Shown: piece after piece, positions 36,448 through 48,069 of the stretch
Position numbering within the stretch: the stretch's first letter is position 1
Layout of the letters: each line of letters starts with the position of its first letter
Origin: Euborellia annulipes
Lineage: Eukaryota > Arthropoda > Insecta > Dermaptera > Anisolabididae
Length of the DNA stretch: 64,000 bases
Assembly (NCBI GenBank): GCA_023213315.1
Contig: JAKCPI010005192.1
Location: 60,579 to 124,578 of the forward strand
Reading direction: 5' to 3'
The notes under the pieces: generated by a model
What the model was told of the DNA's origin: nothing
What the model saw: only the letters and a program-made list of their open reading frames with translations
Database searches by the model: none
Program-made: the position numbers and the translations under genes

Positions 36448-37075
36448 ATCAGCGGACTGAAATTTCATTATTGGCACTAGATAAAAAAAGTAAAAATTCG
36501 GAATTGAATGAATAGAAGAAAGCATAAGAAAGAAATAGAGAATATAAAAAAGTCATTTTTGAAACAAAAACAAATCAAGATATTTTCTAATTAAATAAAT
36601 AAATATTAATTTCATCTCAAAGATTAAAAAAAAAGTTGTTTTAATTTATAAATCGTAATCTAATTGGCTTGGCAGCCGGTGTTAATTACTATACAAATGA
36701 GTTGTTAGATTATGTTTATTTTGAAAAAGAGATATTGAATTGTGATTGTATTTTAATTATAACTCTTCGTTATTTATCTCTTTCTCACTATTAATTAGAG
36801 ATGTCAGCAAATTACAAAATTATCAAAAAGTATTCTATGACCTTCACAATGTAGTGGAGGGAAACAACAAAAGGATGTTAAAAATTATTGTTTATCTATC
36901 TATGAATCGCATCGAACTTACTATTGAAGGAAAACAATTTATAAAGAGATTGTATTCAATTAGAGAGTGAAAATGAATGAATAGAGAAATTTTGGAAAAA
37001 ATGAAATTTTCAATTTGGCAATCGGTATTTTATATGTGTTCATTGTTCAAGGGTGTATGAATAAATCATAATAAT

Positions 37076-37303
37076 TAATTTTTTCTAAGGACCGTCAACC
37101 AAAAATTAAATAACTGCTTATTATCGCTTTATTTGTAAAATATTTCAATCCCAGAGAGATGCAATCATCCTCAGTACAAGCAAGAGATGTTTGACAAATC
37201 GTCACAAACTCGCATCCAATATGACGAAGCAGGTGCATGACTGCAAATTTTGTAATAAATTTATTTAATTTTTGGCTGGTGGTCCTTAGAAAAAATTGAT
37301 CTT
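37076..37303. mobile_element. Inverted-repeat element carrying the divergent hammerhead
   Basis: Terminal arms of about 40 bp (AATTTTTTCTAAGGACC and its complement near 37280) bound a 228-bp unit with the hammerhead-like motif near its left side. Confidence 0.55.
37133..37180 (-). ncRNA. Hammerhead-like motif, divergent family
   Basis: Minus strand TTGTA / CTGAGGA / stem II GATT...GGATT (weak) / GAAA / TATTT / TACAA. Stem I is a perfect 5 bp. Stem III has lost the ACGU form. A related copy is at 46232. Confidence 0.42.
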
Positions 37304-37470
37304 TCCATCTACAATCAATATATAATATTTTAATAAATTTGTTATTATCCGATTTAAAGAAATTGTAATTTGATGTGAATGGCATAAATGCCACCAGCCA
37401 AATAAAGGACATTTTCGACGGGTTTTACAATGTAATTTTTAAAGCTAATACATACTCAAAGCCCATAAAT

Positions 37471-37877
37471 AAGGTCTATTCTCTAAGCAAAAACGTTAAC
37501 TTTTATTTCTCCAAGCAAAAACGTCAACTTTTAACATTTGCAAACAATTAATTTATTTTAACACTTCCTTGCTTCAAATAGTTATTATGTAAGCAAAAAT
37601 TTAAAGCCAAAGCGTTAAAATTTGTAAATAGTGTTAAAAATTAATGTCATATCTAGGGGGTGCCTTTAAAATTTTAACGCAGTGTTTAAAATAAAAATGG
37701 CGTCCTTAACCTAAAAAGTAAGGTTATGATTTTGATAGGTTTGAAACAAAAGCAACATGTTAACTTCGCTGTTAAAACTTTGTTTAGAGAATATTTTAAC
37801 GCTGATTGTTTTTACATTACTTTTTAAAACCCATTTGTTGATTTTAAATAAACGTCTGTTTTTAGAGAATAGGCCTA
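37471..37877. mobile_element. Non-autonomous DNA element with AACGTTAAC-type subterminal repeats
   Basis: AGGTCTATTCTCTAAGCAAA at the left is inverted at the right (GTTTTTAGAGAATAGGCCT). AAAAACGT(T/C)AACTTTT repeats occur near the left end and TTTTAACGC elsewhere. Confidence 0.5.
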
Positions 37878-38163
37878 AATGCGTTATCTCAGAGTGAGAC
37901 AAGAGTCGAATAAAACTAAGAAAAAGAAGACAAGATTCGAGTAAAAACAAACGTAAAACGACGAAGAACCACCTCTAAAGAAGTCAAATTTTAATAAAAA
38001 TGAATTGGATTCAGAATGCATTTTCTAGCCAACCTGATTTTAAGATCTTCATGTGACTATTTGTTTCAATAGAGTTTACTTTCTCTCTTAGGTAATTAGA
38101 AATAACTCCCCTTTGTGACTACAAATTTGGCCTTCTGCAGATCACCATTTTGGCCATCAATTA

Positions 38164-39676
38164 GGGGAGACCGGGGCAGGTTGGCCCACTAATTTTTATT
38201 TCTTTTATAAAATTTTTTATTTAATCATTTTCGTTTATGTTTTCATTTTAAAATGTTGGTGTAACCTTAAGCTACCAAATGGTCATCGTAAAAGTCTCCT
38301 AAATTGATGTTAAAATTAAAAAAAATAATTATTTCTAAAATATTTCGAGTGGGCCAACCTGCCCCGTGGTCGGGGCAGGTTGGCCCGGACTTCGGGGCAG
38401 GTTGGCCCGGAAGACATTTGTTATTTTTATATGAATTAAAATGCAAGAAAATAATTTAAAACAACTTAATTTTAACACACAAAGTTTATTTTAAATTATA
38501 ATTGGTTATTGCAACAGTTTCAGTAATAAGTGAGTACTAAAAAGTCAAAAAAAGTATATCGTGACTTCAAGAACTTTTCCTTTTTCAGTTTTTCTTTTGT
38601 ATTTACGAATCACTGTTATAATTGTGGTCCAGAGGTTGGGGATGAGAGTCAGAATGCTATGAAGAGCATTGCAGCCACCTTACTTGGGCTTGGCAAGTTG
38701 GCAAAAAGAGTATCCCAACAAGGGTCCCAGCTTTTCTCTCCCAACGCTCAATTTGTGCTCTTTTGAAAAATCTCTTAGCCCTCGGGGCTTGGTGTAGAGG
38801 TTATCGTGCTAACCTCGTATACCAAAAGTCTCGGGCTCGGGCTCCAGGCAGTCCGATGATTTTATTTAAGCCATTTGGATACCAAATGGTTATCGCAAAA
38901 GTCTTATATGGCCTGAGTTACCGAAAAGACTGTGTGAATGTGAGTGTGAATGGGAAAAAAGTGTGAATGTTTAAAAAAAAAAAGCGGAAACACCTCATAT
39001 CTTCCCGAAACACACATATTCAAAGAACTAGAACGTTTTAGAAAACAATAAGAACATATTCATAAATCTGATAACAATTTCCCAAAAACAAACACACGTG
39101 CTCATTTATGATGCAAAATTTCCTCCAATAAACTCTCAATGACGGCCAGTATAACATCAATATTTATAATAATTTTTATTTTGTTACTTTTACATCATTC
39201 ATTGCCACTAAAATTGAAAAGATAAAACACGGTTTAACGATTTCATACATACAATGGCAAAAAATCGAGTGGGCCAACCTGCCCCGTCATTTTTGGGCCA
39301 ACCTGCCCCATCGTCATATTTGAAACAATTTTTATCCCGCACAAATCCCGTTGATGTTTTTTAATTAATATGCCATGGAGAAATAATCCTTATACTCTAA
39401 CCTTTAAACATAGTGCTCACTTTTTATCCTCGAAGTAACCAAAAAGTAGATAAAACAATTTTATTCAACTAATAAAAATTCACTCCAAGGTGCAAAAAAC
39501 GAATAAATGATCCTAGCTCATGCGAATTTACTCCGTTCGCTATAGTTGTATTGGCAGAAGTAGGGTGACAGTGCTATTAACCTTCATTCTGATCCGTATC
39601 ACAATCGTCCAATTATTCTGCGAAATATCGCGACTGGGCCGACCTGCCCCGTGGGCCAACCTGCCCCGGTCTCCCC
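38164..39676. mobile_element. 1.5-kb DNA transposon with GGGGCAGGTTGGCCC repeats
   Basis: Exact terminal repeats (including the bordering A/T, 27 bp at 38163-38189 and 39651-39677) start AGGGGAGACCGGGGC and are flanked by TA. The unit GGGCCAACCTGCCCC recurs at 38349-38412 (three copies in both orientations), 39267-39317 (two) and at the right end, about nine in all. No transposase is recognised; a short open stretch at 38600-38766 is of unknown origin. A SINE is nested at 38775-38985. Superfamily unassigned. Confidence 0.75.
38775..38982 (+). mobile_element. tRNA-derived SINE nested in the 38-kb transposon
   Basis: CGGGGCTTGGTGTAGAGG, TCGGGCTCGGGCTCCAGGC, body with GGATACCAAATGG and tail GTGTGAATGTGAGTGTGAA, poly-A. 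Confidence 0.82.
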
Positions 39677-39984
39677 TATCTTTCTTTTTTTTTTTGAAAC
39701 ATAATACTAATCTTATTCTAGTCTAAAAATACTATCACTAGTCAAATTTTAAGTGAAAAATATCTGTTGAAAATAGACGTCTCTTATTTGACAACTCATT
39801 AAAAAAAAGCATCTGAGTTGAAAATTAGATACTTTTTTTTCAAAAATGGAATTAACAATTTGAATCAGAGAAAATTATAGTGTCAGGAAAGCATAGATGC
39901 AAATAAAAAAAAAAAAATTATCATAATCGGGCACATTCTTCTATCATCAATTAAGTAGCAATAATTTTTAGTCAAAAATTCAAA

Positions 39985-40075
39985 AAGGCTACCAATCAAT
40001 TGAAGTAAAAGGGGCAGGGTCAAAATGACCTCCGATGCCGAAAAAGGCATTAAATAAAATACATTTTTTTAAAAT
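39985..40075 (+). mobile_element. SINE 3' fragment
   Basis: GGCTACCAATCAATTGAAGT, GGGTCAAAATGACCTCCGAT, GCCGAAAAAGGCATTAAATA. Confidence 0.55.
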
Positions 40076-40189
40076 GGGAATTACTTAATTACTTAAATAG
40101 TGAAAATATTAAAGTTAGTTTAGAAAGATCTATATATTTGAATAATAAATTAATATTCAAATAAAGAAGGAAAGCACACCGATAGGCTG

Positions 40190-40230
40190 GAGATCCCGGG
40201 TTCGATGGGACCCATATGAGGTTTGAACCA
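40190..40230 (+). other. B-box-like segment, possible SINE head
   Basis: GATCCCGGGTTCGATGGGACC resembles a SINE B-box region. No full element around it. Confidence 0.25.
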
Positions 40231-40784
40231 CCAACAAATAAAATAACTCAACTGTTGAAAAAAGTTTTTTTAAATAAATTTTAATTCAGTTTTTTTGAAA
40301 ATAGAATTAATTAGAATGAATTAAAATTTGATTAAGATTATTAATATTCAATGAATATCTCGATTATATGTTAAACAATTTTAGTGAGTTTGTTTAGGAT
40401 CAAGGGAGGTTTGGCCCACAAATCTTTTTTAATCAATTTTGGTTGAGGTTTTGATTATTAATTTATGGTGGTTAGCGTATAAAAGTGATATTTATAGGTC
40501 TTGGGGTCACTTGAGCTGAGCATATCATTTTCGTTTTCATTCATTAGAAAAACGTTATTAAATCGATCAATTAAATAAAGATAATTTATTTTTCACTTAT
40601 TAACTTTCCATTTTTTACTTTTTTTTGTAATACATGACATTTATATTTACTAATAGAAATTTATTTTTTAAGGTTAATTAAATTTTATATTACACCAAAA
40701 TTAATCTGAGCGCATTTTCTATGAATAATTATTAGAAAAAAATAAAAAAAAAAATATTTTCCAAGCGATTCCCAAAGAATGTTA

Positions 40785-41202
40785 AGGCGGCTACACACAC
40801 TTAACTGCAAACTTGACAAGCATGCATGTGCAATCTTTTTGTACAATCAAATTGTAGCGTCTATAGGAGAATTTTGCGCAAGCATTTTAATTGAGCAAGC
40901 CGCTTGATGCTCGATTGAATTTTAATCATGCACAAGCATATTTGTGCAAGCAAAACTCTTCGTAATATATATTAATTCATTTAAAATGTCAATTAAAATA
41001 TTAATATTTAAAGGAAATGAGTATTTCTTGTTATCTTCGAATAAATAACCTTCAGAGTTTGACATTTTTAGGTTTTCGGCATAAGCTGTTTCTTGCTCAA
41101 GCATGTTTGTGCCGTGTGGTGTCGAAGGGAATTTGTGCATGCTGGTGCAAAAAGATTACACATGTATGATTATCAAGTTTGCAGTTACGTGTGTAGCCGC
41201 CT
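40785..41202. mobile_element. PIF/Harbinger-like MITE with TTA duplication
   Basis: TTA at 40782-40784 and 41203-41205. Terminal inverted repeats of about 58 bp begin AGGCGGCTACACAC. Repeated GCAAGC and CAAGCATG motifs inside. 418 bp, no transposase frame. Confidence 0.7.
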
Positions 41203-42533
41203 TTAGAGCAGTTTATTTTCCCAACCCAGGATCATTTGTAATGGTTGACTGATTATTAACCCTCGTCAGTGATTGTAGGATTATTATTATTAAACTATTT
41301 AGATAATTTTTTATAGTTTAATCTAATATAAAAATTATTTATCATTATACGTTTTTTTTTTAAATATTATTGTGAAATATTTGATAAAGTGAATCATCAG
41401 ATCAGGAATTTTATCTATTGATATAATAATGAAATTGAAATCATTATTCTTAGTATTTACTTTAAAATGAAAGTTAAGTAATTTACATATATTTATATTT
41501 CAACTACAATAAGTGAAAAATCAAATTTTGCATAAAAATGGATCGCGATAAAAGAGAAACGGAATTTTAAATAGCTAACATCGTATTGACGCATAATTCT
41601 ATTTGATTTTATTAAAAGAAATATTTATTTATTTATGGTATGATAAGTACTGATATTATTTTAAAGTCTATTGGTGATTCTCTTAACACGAATCCAGGTA
41701 AGGTGAAGAGCTTTAGAGCAAATAAAAAAAATTACTATTTATTAATAATAAATAAATCCAAAGAGAAAGGAAATTTACTGTAAGATCATTTGGGGCTGGA
41801 GGTCATCTATAACTTAGATTAATTAAAGTTGATATATAATGGAGAAATGAAGCGACTAGACTTTCGTTTAACGAACTATTAAAAATACTTTATTTCTTTT
41901 CACGTTAAACTTATAGCATCATTAAGTTCTTTGTTTATCGAATATCAAAAAATAAGTCAATAGAATTTATGAAGAAAGGGTTCATTAAAATTGAGAAAAT
42001 TTGTACCTATACAACAACTAACTGGATTTTAAGAAAATTTCTATACTTTATCTATATGAAACACGTAGGCCTATATAGTGCAAAATTTCGATCTCACGAT
42101 TTCAATGAAAATCCATGGTTCAATGAGCCCAAAAAAGAATGCTCAATTTGTGTATAAACAATTTAAAAAAAAAATTAGTTATGTTTGCGTTCAAAGTCTT
42201 AGTACATCACATGTATTTTTTTCGCAAAACCAAATAAATACCTAAGTCAAAAATGTTTTTCTTTCAATAAAAGAAGCTCGAATTGATTGAATTTATATTC
42301 AATCCCTTCTTTGGAAGTTGCTTGGCTATTGCCTGTTTCTTGATGAGAGGAATATAAGAAAAACAGTTTTCTTTTTAAGATCTTTTATTAGAAATGGCTT
42401 TTAAATTGGCCCATAATGTGGCCGAAACTCCTCTTTCTGCACCAATCATTATCTATTTCTAATAAAAGATCCTCAACATTTTGTTTTTCTTGAATTCCTT
42501 CCATCAAGAACCAGGCAATTCTATCAAAGTATT

Positions 42534-42760
42534 CTTCTTCTTCTCTCCTCGCCATGTACCGCGATGCGGGGTCGGCGGGCCTCACTCTTTCCCTCCGACC
42601 CTATCATACGTTTTTACGACCGGAAGAAATAGGACAGGCCGGCCCGTCGCCTTTTGAAAAGAGGAAGGAAGAGACAGACATTTAAAGAACTGAACTGCCT
42701 GTCCCAGCTCGGGCAGCTCGTGGTCGCCATCCACGTACCCACAAGATGTGGGCCCCTGAG
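42534..42760 (-). mobile_element. Unidentified SINE-like retroposon, second copy
   Basis: An 18-bp duplication CAATT(C/T)TATCAAAGTATT is at 42516-42533 and 42761-42778. Same start (CTCAGGGGCCCACATC) and same GAA-repeat end as the 32-kb copy. Confidence 0.68.
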
Positions 42761-43200
42761 CAATTTTATCAAAGTATTATAACTTCAAAATATTTAATAT
42801 TTACACGACTTGGACCGTTTCACAAAAACTATACTTTTGAATTTATAAATGAATTCATATCAAAAAACTGATAAGAAGTCAAAAATTCTAAGAATCGTCT
42901 ATTAATTTTTTTTTTGCAACCTTTACCAAATTTTTTATTAAAGAAAAGAGAATTCATTAGAAGACATTTTTTCAAAAAATGTATATTATTTATTTTTTAA
43001 TAAATGCTCCTAGAGTTGTACTTAAACTTTTTTATGTAACTAAAGTCGACAACCCAAGTCTATATAAACTTTTTTTGTATCCAGTAGAATGAAAAAATGA
43101 TTTTATGTTGATAATAGAAGTGGCTGTTCAGCAATTAGAATGTTGAAGGAAGAGAGGATTCGCCAAAAAAGGAGCCTCTATCGAATAAAAATCTCCAATC

Positions 43201-43244
43201 AGAAAACGTTTCGGGTTTAATTAGATAAAACCATCATCAGTTCT
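43201..43244 (-). ncRNA. Hammerhead ribozyme motif linked to the Penelope-like element
   Basis: Minus strand: stem I AGAA, core CTGATGA, stem II GGTTT...AAACC with a long loop, then GAAA, ACGT as minimal stem III, cleavage triplet GUU, and stem I partner UUCU (4 bp). All invariant core residues are present. GUU replaces the usual GUC but still fits the NUH rule. It lies 450 nt 3' of the endonuclease stop. Confidence 0.7.
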
Positions 43245-43695
43245 TTAGAGCTGAAATGAGCATAAAAACAATTGTAATACAACAACAAAAAAATTTTTTA
43301 AATTATTAAAACATCAGATCTTACATTATTGGCAATCTCAAGATGCACACCATTGAGATGCAGATAGAGTTGTTATATATAAACATATACAAAATTATAT
43401 AAAAAATACAAAATTTGCATATTAGTTGTGTGATGCTCATTAGTCAACACGGCCAAGTCTCAAATGTATATAAAATTTAATTATCAAATACAGTTATTAT
43501 ATGATAAATACTGGGGAAGCAATGAACCCTCAGTACATTGACCCAAAATACATCTTAATAAAAACGAAATCTCACAAAAGCGTGCCTTTGACCTATTTGA
43601 AAACATATTATTTATTTGCAAATGACAATTATATAAATTAATTTATAATATATTTTCAAATTACAAATAAAGTTATAAACAATTTTTTATAATAT

Positions 43696-44300
43696 TTACA
43701 TCTGGGCGTCTACATTATTTAAGATGGACAAATATACATTACTAAGGCCAATACAGTCAGTCTGATAGTTTAGTGCCCTATGTCCATATGTTTTTATAAA
43801 ACATTTTTCTGCTATCAGACGTTTATATGTGTTGTCCACCTTCATCAGAATGACTGCGTTGTCAAAATCAAATCCATGCATAAATTCAATCGCATGAGAA
43901 CTCAGAGCTGTCGATGTTTTAATATTTTTTATACTCAATTCATGTTCCCTTTTTCGCAACGAAAACATGCGAGATGTTTGCCCCACATAAACCTTAGTGG
44001 GATTGGGGCAGCCAAGGCAACGAATTAAGTATATTACGTTATGTTGTTCATGGGGAGGGACTACATCCTTATTATTATATAAAAAGGAAATACTGCCTCT
44101 GGATGATAAAGCCGTACGGACATTATGCAGCTTGAATATTTTTTGAATTTTCTCCGACAGCCCTGGCACATAGAAAAGAGAAAAGAATGGCGAATCATTG
44201 CTAACAGACACAGAGGTGGTGGGGGGTGCTAGCCGCTCATTCTTCTTTTGATTAAAATTTTTGATTGGAATAATAACATGTGAAGAGTGAAATTTAAATA
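43696..44300 (-). CDS. Penelope-like retroelement, C-terminal GIY-YIG endonuclease (5'-truncated frame)
   Basis: The frame is open from about 44300 to the stop at 43696. A conventional start is lacking because the reverse-transcriptase half is missing. The protein has the typical Penelope tail: FYVPGLSEKIQKI linker, VIYLIRC (the GIY-equivalent), a CLGCP zinc-like pair, VYVGQTSR (the YIG-equivalent), LRKREH with catalytic Arg and His, then IAEKCFIK with the acidic residue. GIY-YIG nicks target DNA for target-primed reverse transcription. The last ~170 residues are uninterrupted, so this copy may be fairly young. Upstream it runs into a bi-palindrome fragment and a 5S SINE at about 44300. Downstream, 450 nt away, is a hammerhead motif on the same strand. 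Placement with Penelope rather than with a host GIY-YIG nuclease such as SLX1 rests on the linker and on the YVGQTSR...LRKREH spacing. Confidence 0.88.
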
Positions 44301-44343
44301 TTTTTACTTTCTCTCATCTATTTATTCAAGTAGTAAATCAAAC
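44301..44343 (-). mobile_element. Bi-palindrome tail fragment at a SINE insertion
   Basis: TTTTTACTTTCTCTCATCTA is a decayed tail end, placed at the 5' break of the Penelope-like element. Confidence 0.45.
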
Positions 44344-44566
44344 GCCGGGGGGCCTGGCAACGGAGAAGATCAACAGTCACCACAATCGTTGAAGTTAAGT
44401 GATGCTAAGCACGGCGAAAGTTCGGGATTGGTGACCCCGAGCAATCAGCGTGTGGAACGCCCCCGGTAGCCATCGGTACATTGTATATTAAAAATGTATA
44501 ATAAATAAATAACCCCTAAATGGCCTCTGTAGCCGAAAAGGGTTTAAAAAAAAAATAAAAAAAAAA
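44344..44566 (+). mobile_element. 5S rRNA-derived SINE with 13-bp target duplication
   Basis: TAGTAAATCAAAC flanks it at 44331-44343 and 44567-44579. Interior GTTGAAGTTAAGTGATGCTA, GTGACCCCGAGCAATCAGCG and CGCCCCCGGTAGCCATCGGT are 5S-like. Tail CCTAAATGGCCTCTGTAGCC, poly-A. Not a functional 5S gene because of the foreign tail. Confidence 0.85.
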
Positions 44567-44591
44567 TAGTAAATCAAACAAGAAACTAATC

Positions 44592-44826
44592 CAGGGGTTC
44601 CCAAACTTTTTCTGTTTCCGGCTCCCTTAAAATAACAGGATTTTACCGCGGCGCCCCATGTCAAATTTGAAGGCAAATTACTAATAGATTTTCTTCATTT
44701 TGAATTCAGATATGCAATCTGTTTGCAATTTTATTTGATAAATAATTAAATATCATGACTTTAATTTTTCAAAATTTTCACGGTGCCCCAAGAGAACAGC
44801 CGCGGCGCACAGTTTGGGAAACACTG
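44592..44826. mobile_element. hAT-type MITE with exact 8-bp duplication
   Basis: AACTAATC at 44584-44591 and 44827-44834. Ends CAGGGGTTCCCAAACTTTTT and CAGTTTGGGAAACACTG are the classic hAT form. 235 bp, no ORF. Confidence 0.85.
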
Positions 44827-45744
44827 AACTAATCTAATTGATGAATGCATATGTGTTTAAACATCCGGACACTCATGACTTACGACAGGGAAAAAATTAA
44901 TTATCAAATTTTATTTATTAAATAAATTTAATATTGAAATAAAATATGGTCAGTTGTCAAAAAAGATTTTCAAATTTCAGAGTCAATAATAGTCATTTTA
45001 CAAATAAATTTTATAATTAAAAAATAATTAAGTTTTAAAAGTTTTTTTTACCTAAACTAATTTTCATATTGATATATGAACGAAAGTTGTTTTTGTTATA
45101 GTTTTTGTCTTAGATGAAAGTAAAAACATTTAAATGCCATTAAATGGTATCATAAACTGCTGTCAGCATTGTCTTGTCCACATTCATTCACTCCCCATGA
45201 CATCTAGGCCAAAGTCAACAAAAACAATTCTTTTCTTAGGATATGTCAAGCAACCAATGAATAAATGTATCAACAATCATATGAATCACTATTGTCCTAA
45301 ATGTAGGAATTCAAAAACATCCCCTGTCAAGGTTTAATTTAAAAAATAAATAAACGAATGAAAAGTGTAGCTTATTAAAAATCCATTATTTTTATATAAA
45401 GATTTGTCATTGTTTACAAATGTCATTATTTCTCTGGTCTTTAATTTTGATAAATTTAAAAAAACAAATGTAAAATTAATTTCTTTCGTATTTATGTTGC
45501 GTTTCTTAGCTTTGTAAAATTTCAAGTCTAACAGACCAAAGTGAATAAACGAACCTGAACTTAAAATATTGTCAATCAATTTGGAGGCCGCGTAGAGTCT
45601 CAAATGTAACAAGTAATTAATTAATGTTAAATAAGTTTAAATACTTGGATTATAATTATAAAATTGCAATAATATATTGAAATGATAATATATTTGCAAA
45701 TTCAAAATTATAAATAGTTTTTTAACCAATCTGAATTTTAAAAA

Positions 45745-45812
45745 AATAGGGGGCCGTGATATATTGGGTCCAAGGGGACCGCAAATTAAAAAAGTTTAAG
45801 AAACACTGACAT
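45745..45812. mobile_element. hAT-type MITE, one end
   Basis: GGGGGCCGTGATATATTGGG...AAAGTTTAAGAAACACTG matches a hAT terminus. The opposite end was not found. Confidence 0.4.
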
Positions 45813-46231
45813 AATAGTAATAAACAAATTATTACTTTTGTTTATGGTAAAAATAGTGGTATTTTTTAATTTAGAGCCATCGTATTGTGTGAAAATCTGA
45901 TCTAAGGAATTGTCAATCAATAGTTTACCAAAAATTTGGTAAAAAAAACTTTCTTTAAAAAAAAAGTAAAAAACAATTAAAATTTTGAAAAAAAATATAC
46001 ACAAAGCCTTAAAAAATTTTAAATAAATAAATGAATTCAAAAAATCGCTTAAAAGGCACCAGACCGCGATCTAAAACTATCATAACATTAATATTTAAAG
46101 TGAATATAAAATTTGATTATTAAATTCATTTTTTTTTACATCTATGACATAAGAGGAGAAAATTATATAGGCCTATTCATTTCATTAATATAACATAAGG
46201 TCTCTCGGCCAGAAAAAGTAATTTGCGTATT

Positions 46232-46278
46232 ATTTGTAAATATTTCGATCAGAGTTGTGATGGAATCATCCTCTGTAA
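46232..46278 (-). ncRNA. Decayed hammerhead-like motif, same family as 37.1 kb
   Basis: Minus strand CAGAGGA (U4 to A), stem II GAT...ATC, GAAA, TATT. Flanks match the 37.1-kb copy (AAATCGTCACA-like and TTGCAAATTTT-like stretches). Confidence 0.35.
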
Positions 46279-46748
46279 AGCAACAACATATTTGAAGATC
46301 GTCACACATTTCTATTCAAAATATTTAAGTTGATGAGCAAATTTTATAATCAACAGCCATATACAATCGATTAAATTCAATTTTTTATTACATCTATGAC
46401 ATATAGACTTTATATAATTATCTACGATATGAGTACGAGTAAAATGTATTTATTCCATTTGTCATGATTCCTTAACATTGCATCGATTCGCCCATTGTTA
46501 TTACAATTTAATAAAAGTCGAAAGTCACAAAACATTTAAGAATCCTCTGGTATAGATAATAAAAATTACAATTGTCAAATGTCATCTAGGATATATTTTT
46601 GGCAATTTAATTCTAGTATAGATAGAAGAAATGTCAGAGATTGTTCTATTTTATTTAACAAAATAAATAATATTTTTAAGCAAACAAAAAATTTTCTTAA
46701 GATAATTTAACTAAACAAAAAGAGAAAAATCAATGTAAAGAACCCTAC

Positions 46749-46912
46749 CTGATAAACCGGGGCGATCAGTTCTTAATCGGAGTGCCGAATGATAAAGTGA
46801 AAAAAGAGAAGAGAGGAGAGAGAGAGAGAGAGGGAACGGCGAGACGCCGTGTATTTCCTAAAAGCACGTGTTCGTTGGCACTTGCGTTCACCTCGCCTGT
46901 CAAATCGGGACT
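46749..46912 (-). other. Candidate alternative 5'UTR exon / promoter B of the myosin III gene
   Basis: It has the same layout as the 24.6-kb candidate: initiator-like TCAGTC (A at 46912), a CT-rich tract on the minus strand, and a donor TTATCAG|GTAGGG. The region is markedly GC-richer than its surroundings (roughly 46750-47000) and holds no obvious repeat. It resembles the other two candidates only loosely in sequence, so it may instead belong to another gene. Confidence 0.4.
46814..46833. repeat. GA tract in the candidate 5'UTR exon B
   Basis: GAGAGAGAGAGAGAGAG, read as CT repeat in the minus-strand leader. The 24.6-kb candidate has one at 24729-24748. Confidence 0.8.
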
Positions 46913-47679
46913 GACGTGTTGAGAGTTGAGCGCAACGCGCAAAGCTCCATGCTTACCGCTTACTGCTCTTCAACCCGCAACGGTGCCCATCCCCACTCCT
47001 CATCTTTACACTATCATTGTCCCATCATATTCTTATCAGCGAGTTTTATTTATTCTTGATTTTTTAAAAGAATGAAATAAAATTAATAAAATATTCCCCT
47101 GTGGATGCAGTCCAAATTTTATTTTAGAGTCTAAATTTTAGACAACCAAGGAACGATATTGGGGCAGAGGGAAGGGGATTTTTTTTTTTTAATGTTTTTT
47201 GATAATGAAATAATAATGAAAAACTTCAAAATTTGTCGAAAATTTCACAAAATTCACATAAATTTGTATTCGCTAACCATTTAAATAATTAGCTAATGAA
47301 TTTAAAATAAAAAATATAAAAATAAAAATCAGCGAAGAAGTTCCTCCTTTTCTGGTTCCGTGTCTCGATATATTTGATGCAATTTGTTTAAACATTATAA
47401 AATCAATGGAATTTTAGATAATAAATATTCATATTCTGTTTCATCAGAATAAAATAAACTAAAAGTTCAATCTTCGACTTTTTTTTGCATTAAATACGGA
47501 TCGACATAATACAGTAGATTTAAACGCGACGGCCTTACACGTGATGAAAGGAGAGAGAAGAATGACGTAAAAGAAATGTTTTGATATTTTAACTGGAATA
47601 GACATTCGGAGAATTTAGGATTTTTTCACGAGAAATTTAAAGAATTTCAAGTGAAATATCAAAAAATGTGGGCTTAACG

Positions 47680-48062
47680 GAATAACTCAAAAACGAAGAC
47701 TCTCAATATTTAAATTTTATATTAATACTTAAGCTAAATAACCATAACCATGTCGCAAGTATCTCAATGAATTTCAATCACATCGGCCAAAAAGTACTAG
47801 TATTTTACTGAGGTATTTTCTCAGCTTTTTCAATTTTATCAAAATTATCTCTAAGGATTTTGATTAAAATTCATAAATCAATTATGTTTTAGATGCTCTT
47901 TATAATTTATATTCTCATTTTGCCCTCAAAACTGTTTGAAGCACACTTTACTCTTGTACTTCATAGGAAAAAATCTGGTGTTATCTAACGCACAACACAC
48001 AACTTTCTCTTATCTTCGGGAATCGAAAGTTGTGCTGTCTCCCCAGATTTTTTGTGTCAAGA
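47680..48062 (-). mobile_element. Bi-palindrome family copy with internal deletion
   Basis: The body from CTCAAAAACGAAGACTCTCA runs to TACTTCATAGG and is joined directly to the head hairpin (47968-48055). The X-box segment between is lost. Confidence 0.8.
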
Positions 48063-48069
48063 CATATTT

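Larger units (their letters stand above)
43150..44300 (-). mobile_element. 5'-truncated Penelope-like element with 3' region and hammerhead
   Basis: The element reads leftwards: GIY-YIG frame (to 43696), an AT-rich 3' region of about 450 nt without an ORF, then the hammerhead motif at 43201-43244. The distal end is not clear; I place it tentatively near 43150. Penelope-like elements are known to carry hammerhead ribozymes in their terminal repeats, so this linkage supports both calls. Confidence 0.7.

Noticed and set aside
37711..37950. 79-codon minus-strand frame
   Set aside because: Lies across the end of the 37.5-kb DNA element; no family features.
38530..38766. 78-codon open frame inside the 38-kb transposon
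   Set aside because: No recognisable domain, and its N-terminal part is low-complexity; the stretch near 38640-38766 reads more like coding sequence but is too short to call a transposase.
44344..44480. 5S rRNA gene
   Set aside because: 5S-like body, but it is followed by the common SINE tail and poly-A and flanked by a 13-bp target duplication, so it is a retroposed SINE.
46868..47059. 63-codon plus-strand frame over the GC-rich patch at 46.9 kb
   Set aside because: It overlaps the candidate minus-strand leader exon, shows no protein family features, and is explained by base composition.
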